This document shows, one piece after another, positions 8,376-16,054 of a DNA stretch of 64,000 nt (its first letter is position 1; the number at the start of each line of letters is the position of its first letter). A model generated the notes under the pieces. It was given only the letters and a program-made list of their open reading frames with translations, had not been told where the DNA came from and did no database searches. The translations under genes and the position numbers were made by a program. The stretch spans positions 62,001 through 126,000 of the forward strand of contig BNBH01000018.1 of assembly GCA_014655195.1 (NCBI GenBank), read 5' to 3'. Source of the stretch: Streptomyces cellulosae. Lineage in GTDB: Bacteria > Actinomycetota > Actinomycetes > Streptomycetales > Streptomycetaceae.

Positions 8376-9908
8376 TCAGTAGGCGCGGCGGCGCATGCGG
8401 CGCCACCACATGAGCGCCACGCCGATCAGCAGCAGTCCGCCCGCTCCCGCGCCCGCGGACGCGGCGATGAGGGTGGTGTCGTCGGCGCCGGCCGCCCCGG
8501 CGGGCCGCAGCGCGTCACCGAGCTGGCTGCGCACGTCGTTGCCGCTGTCGACGCCCTTGGCGAGCGGGCCGCGCGAGCCCTCCGTGGGGTTCGCCAGATA
8601 AGGGAAGGACGCGCCGAACTTCTTGTCGTTCTCGTCGACCGCGTCGCCCAGGTCGTTCTCCGCCCCGACCAGCTCGCCCTCGACCACCTGGAGCGCGGCG
8701 TCCACCACGTCGTCCGTCAGCCGCCGCCCGTTGGGGAAGCCGGCGGTGTCGCCGTCCAGGACGCCGAGACGCTTCGGCTTCGCGGCCGGCGCGATCGAGG
8801 TGTTGAGGCGCAGCATCTCCGAGGGGCGCACATGCGGCGGCTGGTTGAGGCCCTCGACCCCCTTGAGGAACACGTCGACCAGGTCGTTCCGCGGCTCCTT
8901 CGGCGCAGGGATCTTGTAGATCGCTTCGATCAGCTTCGGCAGCTCCGGCTCGGTGACGTTCTTCAGGAACTGCGCGTCGTCCCACGGCGCGGACGCGTTG
9001 AACGTGTCCTTGTTGCCGACCGGGTTCACGACCTCGTTCACCAGCGGCATGCCCAGCCGCGACACCTGCACGAAGTGCCCCTCGGCGTTCTTGCGCTGGG
9101 TCGTGGACCAGATGCCGACGACCGGCTGCTCCGCGGACTCCGTGATCAGATGCGTCGGCACCTGCAGCGCCACGGAGTTGACGTTGTAGCCCTTGAGCGT
9201 GTCGTTGCCGACCTCCGAGAGGTTCCCGCCGTACAGCAGGTCGAAGACGCGCAGGTCCAGGAAGAACGGGTCGTCGGCCTGCCCCGCGAACGTGGTGGCG
9301 CCGCCCGCCAGTTCGTGCACCGCCTGCTTGCGGAGCGTGCCGTAGTGCGGCATGGACGCCTTGCCGACGTTCGACGGCGCCACCGGCACGTCGTCCGCGA
9401 TTTTCGTGCGGGACACCTCGTGCTGGTCCTTCAGCTTCAGCATCTCGATGTCGTAGGTCTGCGTGACGTTGAGGTCCGGGTCGTCCAGGCTGGTGACCGG
9501 GCCGGTGTTGTAGAGGAACGTCTTCTCGTTCCTGACGTGCGTCTTGAAGGTGTAGCGGAACAGCAGCTCGCCCTGCGCGTCGCCGTTGTTGTCGATGTGG
9601 ATGTCGTACTGCGCGTCCTCGGCGAACGTGAAGAAGTTCGGCCCGCCGGCCGGCTCCTCGAACGGGATCCAGTTCGCGATGATCGTCGTCGTGTCCGGCT
9701 TGTCGGGGCTGACGAACGCGTACAGGTCCGTGTTGTCGAACTGAGGGGTGCCCGAGATCAGCGGGGCCTCCCGGTGGGAGGAGGCCGAGGCCGCCTCGGG
9801 TTCCAGCGCGGACGCGCCGGCGGCCGCGAGCCCCCCGGCGGCCAGCGCACCGCAGATCAGGGTCGCGAGGCTCCTGCGCCTCGAACCGGTCCTGGAGTCA
9901 GTAGTCAT
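8376..9908 (-). CDS. DUF4331 family exported, membrane-anchored protein
   Basis: A 510-residue protein of the DUF4331 family. The N-terminus (SRTGSRRRSLATLICGALAA) looks like a Tat-type signal. The family start motif SSHREAPLIS, then DNTDLYAFVSPD, lies just after cleavage. The C-terminus has a hydrophobic helix (AGGLLLIGVALMWW) and the basic tail RRMRRRAY, so the mature protein should sit on the outer face. Biochemical function is unknown. The start at 9908 is chosen over an ATG twelve codons upstream because GAGGA precedes it, and because a SigK-like promoter motif (9949-9976) would overlap the longer form. It leads the gene set with TPR, NicO and kinase genes. Confidence 0.92.
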   Translation of the reverse strand: MTTDSRTGSRRRSLATLICGALAAGGLAAAGASALEPEAASASSHREAPLISGTPQFDNTDLYAFVSPDKPDTTTIIANWIPFEEPAGGPNFFTFAEDAQYDIHIDNNGDAQGELLFRYTFKTHVRNEKTFLYNTGPVTSLDDPDLNVTQTYDIEMLKLKDQHEVSRTKIADDVPVAPSNVGKASMPHYGTLRKQAVHELAGGATTFAGQADDPFFLDLRVFDLLYGGNLSEVGNDTLKGYNVNSVALQVPTHLITESAEQPVVGIWSTTQRKNAEGHFVQVSRLGMPLVNEVVNPVGNKDTFNASAPWDDAQFLKNVTEPELPKLIEAIYKIPAPKEPRNDLVDVFLKGVEGLNQPPHVRPSEMLRLNTSIAPAAKPKRLGVLDGDTAGFPNGRRLTDDVVDAALQVVEGELVGAENDLGDAVDENDKKFGASFPYLANPTEGSRGPLAKGVDSGNDVRSQLGDALRPAGAAGADDTTLIAASAGAGAGGLLLIGVALMWWRRMRRRAY

Positions 9909-9948
9909 GCCGTCCGTCCTCAGTGCCGACTTGCCTTGACGCACTGGG

Positions 9949-9976
9949 ATTCGGAGCGTTCCGCGGACCGGATTGG
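9949..9976 (-). promoter_or_regulatory. Candidate SigK-type promoter of the DUF4331 operon
   Basis: On the minus strand CCAATCC (9976-9970) is separated by 16 bases from CGAAT (9953-9949), which lies 41 bases before the DUF4331 start codon. The same pattern, CCCATCC-16 bases-CGAAT, precedes the divergent sigma factor gene. The match in both elements and in spacing supports control by the adjacent ECF sigma factor. Confidence 0.6.
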
Positions 9977-10112
9977 TCGAGGCGCGGACGAATTTTTCAG
10001 CGGCCTCGCACCCCGCGACGACGGGGCTGTGTTCCCGCCGGTCCCCAACGGCTCGTACCCGCTTAGCATTTCTCCGCGCCGACCCGCGTTTTCGGCCCGG
10101 TGATCCGTACCT

Positions 10113-10140
10113 CCCATCCGGAGGCGCGCTCGCTGCGAAT
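10113..10140 (+). promoter_or_regulatory. Candidate autoregulatory promoter of the SigK-type sigma gene
   Basis: CCCATCC (10113-10119), 16 bases, then CGAAT (10136-10140), about 50 bases before the TTG start at 10190. It mirrors the element before the divergent DUF4331 gene. Autoregulation is usual for ECF sigma factors. The position also argues that the coding region starts at 10190 and not at the upstream GTG (10100). Confidence 0.6.
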
Positions 10141-10189
10141 GCCTTGTGCGACCGGACGGTCCGGCAGGACCGGGAGAGGGGGACGAGCG

Positions 10190-10732
10190 TTGGAGGCGGA
10201 CCAGTTGCTGATCCGCGTGGCCGGAGGCGACCAGAAGGCCTTCGAGGACCTGTACGGACTGGTCTCGGGACCGGTCTACGGACTGGTGCGGCGCGTGGTG
10301 CGCGACCCGGCCCAGTCAGAGGAGGTCGCCCAGGAGGTGCTGCTCGAACTCTGGCGTTCCGCCGCCCGCTTCGACCCCGGCCGGGGGAGCGCCCTGTCCT
10401 GGGTGCTCACCCTCGCCCACCGCAGGGCTGTCGACCGGGTGCGCAGCGCCCGCGCGGCGGGCGAGCGCGAGCAGCGGGAGGCGCGGCGCGGCCACGGACC
10501 CGCCTTCGACCAGGTCGCCGAGGAGGTCGAGGCCGGCCTCGAACGCGAATGGGTGCGCCGCTGCCTGGACCGCCTCACCGCGCTCCAGCGCCAGTCGGTC
10601 ACCCTCGCCTACTACGACGGCTACACCTACCGCGAGGTGGCCGAGCGGCTCAGACTGCCGCTGGGCACCGTCAAGACCCGTATGCGGGACGGGCTCACCC
10701 GCCTGCGCGACTGTCTGGGAGGCGCGGCATGA
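10190..10732 (+). CDS. sigK: ECF RNA polymerase sigma factor, SigK-like
   Basis: A 180-residue group IV sigma factor. Region 2 is visible as EDLYGLVSGPVYGLVRRVV then SEEVAQEVLLELWRSAARFDP and SWVLTLAHRRAVDRVRS; region 4 is LTALQRQSVTLAYYDGYTYREVAERL followed by the helix-turn-helix LPLGTVKTRMRDGLTRL. The combination with an RskA-like anti-sigma gene points to the SigK group. The TTG start at 10190 has GGGAGAGGGGG upstream and lies below the promoter motif at 10113-10140; a longer form from GTG 10100 lacks a ribosome site. The stop overlaps the start of the anti-sigma gene (ATGA), so the pair is translationally coupled. The symbol reflects the subfamily, not proven orthology. Confidence 0.9.
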   Translation: MEADQLLIRVAGGDQKAFEDLYGLVSGPVYGLVRRVVRDPAQSEEVAQEVLLELWRSAARFDPGRGSALSWVLTLAHRRAVDRVRSARAAGEREQREARRGHGPAFDQVAEEVEAGLEREWVRRCLDRLTALQRQSVTLAYYDGYTYREVAERLRLPLGTVKTRMRDGLTRLRDCLGGAA

Positions 10733-11547
10733 GCGTGTTCCGCCGGCTGTTCCCCCGCGACGACCTCCACTCGCTGGCCGCCCCCTACGCCCTCGACGCG
10801 CTGGAGCCCGCCGAGCGGGTCCGCTTCGAGCGGCATCTGAAGTCCTGCGACCGGTGCGCCGCCGAGGTGCGCGACCTCGCCGAGGACGCCGTCCGGCTGG
10901 CCTGGTCCACCGCCGCGCCCGCCCCGCCCGCCCTGCGCGACCGGGTCCTGGCCGCCGTGCGCACCACCGCCCAGGAACCCGCCCCGCAGGAAGGGGCGCG
11001 CGCCCGCGAACCCCAACTGCCGCCCCACGTCTGGGGAGCCGCGCCCCCGCCCCGCGTGCGGGAGCGCCGCCGGGCGGTGCTGCTCGTGCCGTTCGCGACG
11101 GCCACCGCCGCCGCGGCGCTCGTCGTCGCCTCGCTGTTCGCCGTCCAGGCCGACCGCACGCAGGACGAACTCGCCGCCGAGCGCGACCGGGCACGTGAGA
11201 TCGCCCACGTTCTGGCCGCGCCGGACGCCCGTGCGAGCAGCGGCCGGGACGCCCGCGGCCGCACGATCGGAGTGATCGCCTCCGTTTCGGCCCGCGGGGC
11301 GGTCGTCACTCTGGGCGGATACGACGACCCTCCGGAGGGCCGGGTGCGCCAGCTCTGGCTCATGGACGAGGAGGGCCGGCCCCGCTCCCTCGGGCTCTTC
11401 GAGGGCGACACGCCCTTGGTGGCGTCCGGTCTCGATCCCGCGTCGACGTCACTCGCCGTGACCGTGGAACCGGACGGCGGCTCTCCACAACCCACCGGCC
11501 AGCCCATCGTCCAACTCGCCCTGGAAACGGTCGGATTCGGAGAGTAA
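10729..11547 (+). CDS. rskA: RskA-like zinc anti-sigma factor
   Basis: A 272-residue membrane anti-sigma factor. The N-terminal domain carries the zinc anti-sigma signature HLKSCDRC (His36, Cys40, Cys43). A Pro-rich linker leads to one membrane helix at about 117-138 (VLLVPFATATAAAALVVASL). The outer C-terminal domain has the RskA fold signature (GGYDDPPEGRVRQLWLMDEEGRPRSLG, LAVTVEPDGGSPQPTG). It should hold the sigma factor inactive at the membrane and release it when the outer domain receives a signal, by regulated proteolysis in known family members. It starts within the sigma stop codon (ATGA). Confidence 0.92.
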   Translation: MSVFRRLFPRDDLHSLAAPYALDALEPAERVRFERHLKSCDRCAAEVRDLAEDAVRLAWSTAAPAPPALRDRVLAAVRTTAQEPAPQEGARAREPQLPPHVWGAAPPPRVRERRRAVLLVPFATATAAAALVVASLFAVQADRTQDELAAERDRAREIAHVLAAPDARASSGRDARGRTIGVIASVSARGAVVTLGGYDDPPEGRVRQLWLMDEEGRPRSLGLFEGDTPLVASGLDPASTSLAVTVEPDGGSPQPTGQPIVQLALETVGFGE

Positions 11548-11673
11548 TCGTCGCGTGTTCGTCAACACCCTTACGGGGAAGGTGAATCCTGTGAGCTCGA
11601 TACACGGGTGCCCGTACGGGGCGATAGGGTTACCCTGCCCGGGCCGGGTGGAGTCGTACGGGTGGGGAGTGAC

Positions 11674-11946
11674 ATGGAACAGATAACAGTGCGCAGCAGG
11701 GCCAGGGTCCCTGCGATCACCTGTGGAAGCAGCGCGAGCAGTTCGCGTCTCGACCGCCATCTCTCGGTCCTCGCGGGACCGGCCGTCCCGCAGCGCGAGA
11801 CGGCCGAGGCCACGTCGCTCATGCGCGAGCTGACCGCGCGTGACAGCGCGCACCACGGCGCCAGGGGCGCACGGGCCCGCGCGAGCCGCGTCTCGCTCTT
11901 CGCCCCGCTGCGCCGACTGCGCCGCTCCCTGTTCGGCAGCCGGTAG
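11674..11946 (+). CDS. Small basic hypothetical protein
   Basis: A 90-residue unrecognised protein starting MEQITVRSRARVPAITCG. GGTGGGGAGTG precedes the ATG, and codon usage has the strong G/C third position of real genes here. It is rich in Arg and Ser, with one cysteine and a basic C-terminus (LRRLRRSLFGSR). There is no signal peptide or membrane helix. It lies alone between the anti-sigma gene and the convergent ABC exporter genes. I see no motif that gives a function. Confidence 0.6.
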   Translation: MEQITVRSRARVPAITCGSSASSSRLDRHLSVLAGPAVPQRETAEATSLMRELTARDSAHHGARGARARASRVSLFAPLRRLRRSLFGSR

Positions 11947-12128
11947 CGTCCGCGCCGGACGGTCCCACCCGTCCCGGCGCGGCGCCCCGCCCGCCCGTCG
12001 TCCCCACGGCACACGGCCCTACCCCGTCGGCCCGCGACACCGGCCCTCACCCTGCCGACCCCGATCCCACCCGGGGTCCCCCGCAGGAGCACCTCCACCC
12101 CGCTCGCCCCTGCCGAGGCCTGGGTCGC

Positions 12129-12911
12129 CTACCGCGCCCCCTTCGCGTACTGCCGCACCGCCAGCGGCACGAACACGGCCAGCAGCACCGCGCACCAGGC
12201 CAGCGACCCCGCCACCGGATGCGCCATCGGCCAGGCCGCGCCCTCCGGCACCGGCGCGTTGCCGAACAGGTCCCGCAGCGCTGTCGCCACCGCGCTGATC
12301 GGATTCCACTCCGCCGCCGTGCGCACGCCGTCCGGCAGCCCCGCCGTCGGGATGTACGCACTCGACAGCAGCGGCAGCAGGAAGGTCGCCCCGCCCAGCT
12401 GGCCGGCCGCCTCCTCGTTCCGCGTGAGCAGCCCCAGGTAGATCCCCGCCCACACGCACGCGAACCGGAACAGCAGCAGCAGGCCGAAGCCGCCCGCCGC
12501 CGCGGGCGCGCCGCCCTCCACCCGCCAGCCCACCGCGAGCCCGACCAGCAGAAGGGGCACCGCCCCCGCCGCCGTCACCAGCAGGTCCGCGACCGCCTGC
12601 CCCGCCGGCACGGCCGCCCGGCTCATCGGCAGCGTCCGGAACCGGTCCGTCACCCCGCGGTGCACGTCCTGCGCCGACTGGAACATCCCGGTCATCACGC
12701 CGCCCGCCGCCGTAGCCACCAGCAGCCCCGGCACCAGGAACGACCGGTACCCGGACCCCGGCACGGCGAGCGCGCTGCCGAAGACGTAGCCGAAGAACAG
12801 CAGCATGCTCACCGGCATCGACTGGGTGAGGATCAGCAGCCCCGGGTTGTTCCGCATCCGCCGCAGCTGCCGGCCCAGCATCACCGTGCCGTCGTACGCC
12901 AACGTGCTCAT
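12129..12911 (-). CDS. ABC-2 type exporter permease (Drr-like)
   Basis: A 260-residue membrane protein with six expected helices, starting MSTLAYDGTVMLGRQLRRMRNNPGLL. The ABC-2 permease signature is visible (SFLVPGLLVATAAGG, FQSAQDVHRGVTDRFRTLPMSRAAV), as in DrrB-type exporters. It should form the channel for the ATPase encoded just upstream. Its ATG overlaps the ATPase stop by four bases (ATGA). The substrate is unknown; drug or lipid export is typical for the family. Confidence 0.93.
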   Translation of the reverse strand: MSTLAYDGTVMLGRQLRRMRNNPGLLILTQSMPVSMLLFFGYVFGSALAVPGSGYRSFLVPGLLVATAAGGVMTGMFQSAQDVHRGVTDRFRTLPMSRAAVPAGQAVADLLVTAAGAVPLLLVGLAVGWRVEGGAPAAAGGFGLLLLFRFACVWAGIYLGLLTRNEEAAGQLGGATFLLPLLSSAYIPTAGLPDGVRTAAEWNPISAVATALRDLFGNAPVPEGAAWPMAHPVAGSLAWCAVLLAVFVPLAVRQYAKGAR

Positions 12912-13900
12912 GCGGCACGCTCCTCGTCGCCGTAGGGAAGGTCCGCCACCGGTTCCGCGGGCCGCTCGGTCAGCCGCAGGAACACGTCGTCGAGCGTCGG
13001 CGGCCTGAGGCTCGCGTCGACCAGCGGCACGCCCGCCGCGTCGAGGGTGCGCACCAGGTGCGGGAGGGTCAGGGTCGGGTCCCGGGTGACCGCGCCGACC
13101 GCGAGCCGCTCCCGGTCCAGCGTGGGGTGCGACCCGGTGAGCCGGTCCAGCACCCCGGCCGCCGCCTCCAGCGTGGCGCCGTCCGCCACCACCACCTCCG
13201 CGTGCGTCCCGACCAGGGCCTTCAGCTCGGCCGGCGAGCCCGTGTGCGCGACCCGGCCCCGGTCGACCAGCGCGATGTCGTCGGCCAGCCGGTCGGCCTC
13301 CTCCAGGTACTGGGTGGTGAGCAGCACCGTCGTGCCCTCGCCGGTCAGCTCCCGGACCACCTCCCAGATCAGCCCGCGTCCGGCCGGGTCGAGACCGGTC
13401 GTCGGCTCGTCCAGGAAGAGCACCTCAGGCCTGCGGACCAGACTCACCGCCAGATCGAGCCGTCGCCGCATCCCGCCCGACCAGGTGGACGCGGGACGGC
13501 CGGCCGCCTCCGTCAGCCCGAACCGGTCCAGCAGTTCGTCGGCGTGGGCCGCCGCGTCCCGCGTGCGGTGCAGCCGCGCGAACAGCCGCAGGTTCTCGCG
13601 GCCGGTGAGGTCTCCGTCGATCGAGGTGTCCTGCCCCGTGACGCCGATCCGCCGGCGTACGGCGGCCGCCTCGCGCACCAGGTCGAGCCCCGCGACCCTG
13701 GCCGACCCCGCGTCGGGCCGCAGCAGCGTGGTCAACAGCCGCACCGCCGTCGTCTTGCCCGCCCCGTTGGGCCCGAGCAGCCCGCACACCGTGCCCCGCG
13801 CCACCGCCAGATCCAGTCCGCGCACGGCGTGCACGGCGCCGAAGCGCTTCTCCAGACCCTCACTAAGTACAGCGTACGTAGTAGTCATGGGGGTGACCAT
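12908..13900 (-). CDS. ABC exporter ATPase, daunorubicin-resistance type
   Basis: A 330-residue ATPase of the DrrA group. Walker A is GPNGAGKTT, the signature segment is TWSGGMRRRLDLA, and Walker B is VLFLDEPTTGLDP. The C-terminal extension ends with TLDDVFLRLTERPAEP, typical of DrrA proteins. Start choice is open: ATG 13900 or ATG 13888; neither has a clear ribosome site. An operator-like palindrome (13864-13880) lies inside the first codons, and a second one (13908-13924) just upstream. It pairs with the permease gene and is divergent from the TetR gene, so TetR-controlled export is likely. Confidence 0.94.
   Translation of the reverse strand: MVTPMTTTYAVLSEGLEKRFGAVHAVRGLDLAVARGTVCGLLGPNGAGKTTAVRLLTTLLRPDAGSARVAGLDLVREAAAVRRRIGVTGQDTSIDGDLTGRENLRLFARLHRTRDAAAHADELLDRFGLTEAAGRPASTWSGGMRRRLDLAVSLVRRPEVLFLDEPTTGLDPAGRGLIWEVVRELTGEGTTVLLTTQYLEEADRLADDIALVDRGRVAHTGSPAELKALVGTHAEVVVADGATLEAAAGVLDRLTGSHPTLDRERLAVGAVTRDPTLTLPHLVRTLDAAGVPLVDASLRPPTLDDVFLRLTERPAEPVADLPYGDEERAA
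13864..13880. promoter_or_regulatory. TetR operator O1 at the ABC exporter start
   Basis: TAAGTAC-AGC-GTACGTA, a 7-3-7 palindrome with one mismatch. Its centre is 44 bases from that of O2 (about four helical turns). It overlaps the first codons of the ATPase gene, where a bound repressor would block transcription elongation or initiation. Confidence 0.6.
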
Positions 13901-13907
13901 AGCGCAC

Positions 13908-13924
13908 TACGTACGGTGTACGTA
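13908..13924. promoter_or_regulatory. TetR operator O2 in the divergent promoter region
   Basis: TACGTAC-GGT-GTACGTA, a perfect 7-3-7 palindrome, 28 bases before the tetR start codon and just upstream of the ATPase start. It shares its half-sites with O1. The position fits autorepression of the regulator together with repression of the exporter. Confidence 0.7.
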
Positions 13925-13952
13925 ACTACGATGGTGGGTGAGGTGATGACCG

Positions 13953-14666
13953 ATGGCGGGCCGAGCGGCCGAACCCCATGTGATCTGGGCGCGCCCCGAG
14001 CGCAGCGGCCGAGGGCCCAGGCCGGCGTACAGCCGCGCCGACATCGCCGCGGTGGCCGTGCGGATCGCGGACGCGGAGGGCCTGGACGCGGTGTCCATGC
14101 GCCGCGTCGCGGCCGAGCTGGGCTGCGGCACCATGTCGCTGTACAACTACGTCCCCCGCAAGGAGGATCTGCACGAGCTGATGGCGGACGCGGTCGCCGG
14201 CGAGCACGAGCTGTGGGAGCCGAGCGGGGACTGGCGCGCCGACATGCTGCGGGTGGCCCACCAGACGCGGGACCTGATGCACCGGCACCCGTGGCTGCCG
14301 CGGCTGATGTCAGCGGTCTACGGCTTCAGCCCCAACGCGCTGCGCTACCTGGAGCACTGCCTGGCCTGTCTTGACCCGCTGCCGGATCCGCAGGGCGTCA
14401 AGATGGAGCTGATCGCGATGCTCAACGGCATCGTGACGACCTACGTCAGCAACGAGTTGGCCACCGCCGAACGCACCCGCTCCCTGCCCTGGTCGCAGGA
14501 GCAGGAGAACGCGGTCCGCATCGCCTACCTCCAGTCCCGCATCGCGACGGGGGAGTACCCGAGGATGGCGAGGGCGTTCATGGAGGACGAGGGCCCGATC
14601 GACCTGGAGGCGGTCTTCGAACGGGCCCTCAACCGGGTGCTGGACGGCTTCGACCCGGAGAAGTGA
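13953..14666 (+). CDS. TetR-family regulator of the ABC exporter
   Basis: A 237-residue regulator. The N-terminal helix-turn-helix is VRIADAEGLDAVSMRRVAAELGCGTMSLYNYVPRK in its usual layout (written here as consecutive motifs IADAEGLDAVSMRRVAAELG and TMSLYNYVPRKEDL). The longer ligand-binding half (MHRHPWLPRLMSAVYGFSP onward) is of the TetR_C type seen beside DrrAB exporters. GAGGTG lies eight bases before the ATG. It is divergent from the exporter genes and has two matching palindromes in between, so it most likely represses both units and responds to an exported compound. Confidence 0.93.
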   Translation: MAGRAAEPHVIWARPERSGRGPRPAYSRADIAAVAVRIADAEGLDAVSMRRVAAELGCGTMSLYNYVPRKEDLHELMADAVAGEHELWEPSGDWRADMLRVAHQTRDLMHRHPWLPRLMSAVYGFSPNALRYLEHCLACLDPLPDPQGVKMELIAMLNGIVTTYVSNELATAERTRSLPWSQEQENAVRIAYLQSRIATGEYPRMARAFMEDEGPIDLEAVFERALNRVLDGFDPEK

Positions 14667-14859
14667 GCCCTGCGGGGGGCGTGCGTCCCGCGGCGGCGGC
14701 CCCGCGGTCTCGGGGCGGCGTGAGTCGCGGGTGCGGGCCGGCTTCCGCACGGGGGCGGCGCCCCCGCCGGGAGGCTGGGTTTCCGGGCGGATGCCCCGAG
14801 CGCGGCCTCCAGTCGGCCGTGCGTGTCGCCCCCCCCCGCGCCGGACGGAGCCCCTCCGC

Positions 14860-16029
14860 TCAGAGCAGCGCCAACTGCCCCTCCGGGCCCTCCTCGTGGG
14901 CGTCCAGGACCGATGCCGGGCGGCGGGCCCAGGCGGGGGCGGGGAGGACGCCCGCCGCGCGCAGGTCGGACGGGGCGACCGGTGACGGGACGCCAGTCAC
15001 CAGTTCCTCGCGGAGGGGCCGAGTCTCGGCGAGGAGGGTGAGGACCGTGACCAGTTCCAGCAGCTCCGACGTCCAGGGCTGCGGCCAGGCGCCCGGGCGG
15101 ATCGCCTCCAGGGTGCCCGGCTCGGCCGGGTCCGTCCGGGACGCGAACCACTCCTCCAGCACCCGCACCCCGCCCGACTCGAACTCCCACGCCTCCACCG
15201 GCACCGGGGAGATACGGCCCCCGCCCAGCAGCAGCGCCTCCTCGTCGCGGTCGTAGGCCATCGCGGGCGGGCGGGACGGCAGCGGGGCGCGGACGTACGG
15301 GCGGCGGCCGCCGGGGAGTTTGGGGCGTTCCCCGTCCCGGCGCATCAGCCACAGCATGCGGCGGCCCAGCGCCACACCGCGCTGCCACGCGTCCGGGTCA
15401 CCGGTGAGCGGCACGGCGGGCCCGTCCGGCGAGGGGCGCGCCACGGCCGTCGCCCAGGCGAGGACGTCGACGGGGCAGACCTCGAGCCCCAGCCGGGCGG
15501 CGAGGTGGTCCGTCAGACCGGGGGCCAGATTGGGCTCGGCGGCGCCCGGACGGCGGTACAGCGGGCGGATCCGGCCCGTGCGCAGGACCGGGAAGAGGGA
15601 AGTCGCCAGCAGCGGCGGCCCTTCGCCGGACGTCTCCACGGCGAAGATCTGGTGCTCGTCCGCCACCCGCCACAACTCCGGCCGGGGCGCGTCGATCAGC
15701 CGCTGGTCGGGGATCAGCCACTGTTCGTCGAACGGCCCGCGCAGCACCCGCACCGGCTCCGGGCACGGCCCCGAGGCGCGGGCCAGCCGCTCGGTGCCGC
15801 CGTCCTGCCCGGGCAGCTGCCCGACCGCCGTGTGCGGCGTACGGGACCGCGTCGGCTGGAACAGGGCCTCACGGTCCGGGCCCTCGGCCTTCACCAGCGC
15901 GTCCCAACGGGCCTTCAGGGACGTCGCGTCGGGGGCCGCCGGCCACCCCCGGCCGAGCCGCGGCGGTGCGACGGACCACGGCATGAGGTCCGCCAGCAGC
16001 GGAGCGTCGTCGTGCGTCACGCCGGGCAT
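14860..16029 (-). CDS. Solo type ISP restriction-modification C-terminal specificity-domain protein
   Basis: A 389-residue protein that I match to the C-terminal specificity domain of type ISP restriction-modification enzymes. Diagnostic stretches are VLRGPFDEQWLIPDQRLID, RPELWRVADEHQIFAVE, FPVLRTGRIRPLY, the block AYDRDEEALLLGGGRISPVP, VEAWEFESGGVRVLEEW and ELLELVTVLTLLAETRPL. Full type ISP enzymes carry nuclease, helicase and methyltransferase parts before this domain; no such motifs (DEAH, NPPY) are present here. Solo forms occur in Streptomyces. DNA recognition without cleavage is a possibility only. The gene lies upstream of no partner and 25 bases after the HutC-type regulator gene. Confidence 0.75.
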   Translation of the reverse strand: MPGVTHDDAPLLADLMPWSVAPPRLGRGWPAAPDATSLKARWDALVKAEGPDREALFQPTRSRTPHTAVGQLPGQDGGTERLARASGPCPEPVRVLRGPFDEQWLIPDQRLIDAPRPELWRVADEHQIFAVETSGEGPPLLATSLFPVLRTGRIRPLYRRPGAAEPNLAPGLTDHLAARLGLEVCPVDVLAWATAVARPSPDGPAVPLTGDPDAWQRGVALGRRMLWLMRRDGERPKLPGGRRPYVRAPLPSRPPAMAYDRDEEALLLGGGRISPVPVEAWEFESGGVRVLEEWFASRTDPAEPGTLEAIRPGAWPQPWTSELLELVTVLTLLAETRPLREELVTGVPSPVAPSDLRAAGVLPAPAWARRPASVLDAHEEGPEGQLALL

Positions 16030-16054
16030 CGTACGACCTGACGGCGGGCGTGGA

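Noticed and set aside
10100..10189. Longer N-terminus of the sigma factor from GTG 10100
   Set aside because: No ribosome site, and the extension overlaps the promoter motif at 10113-10140.
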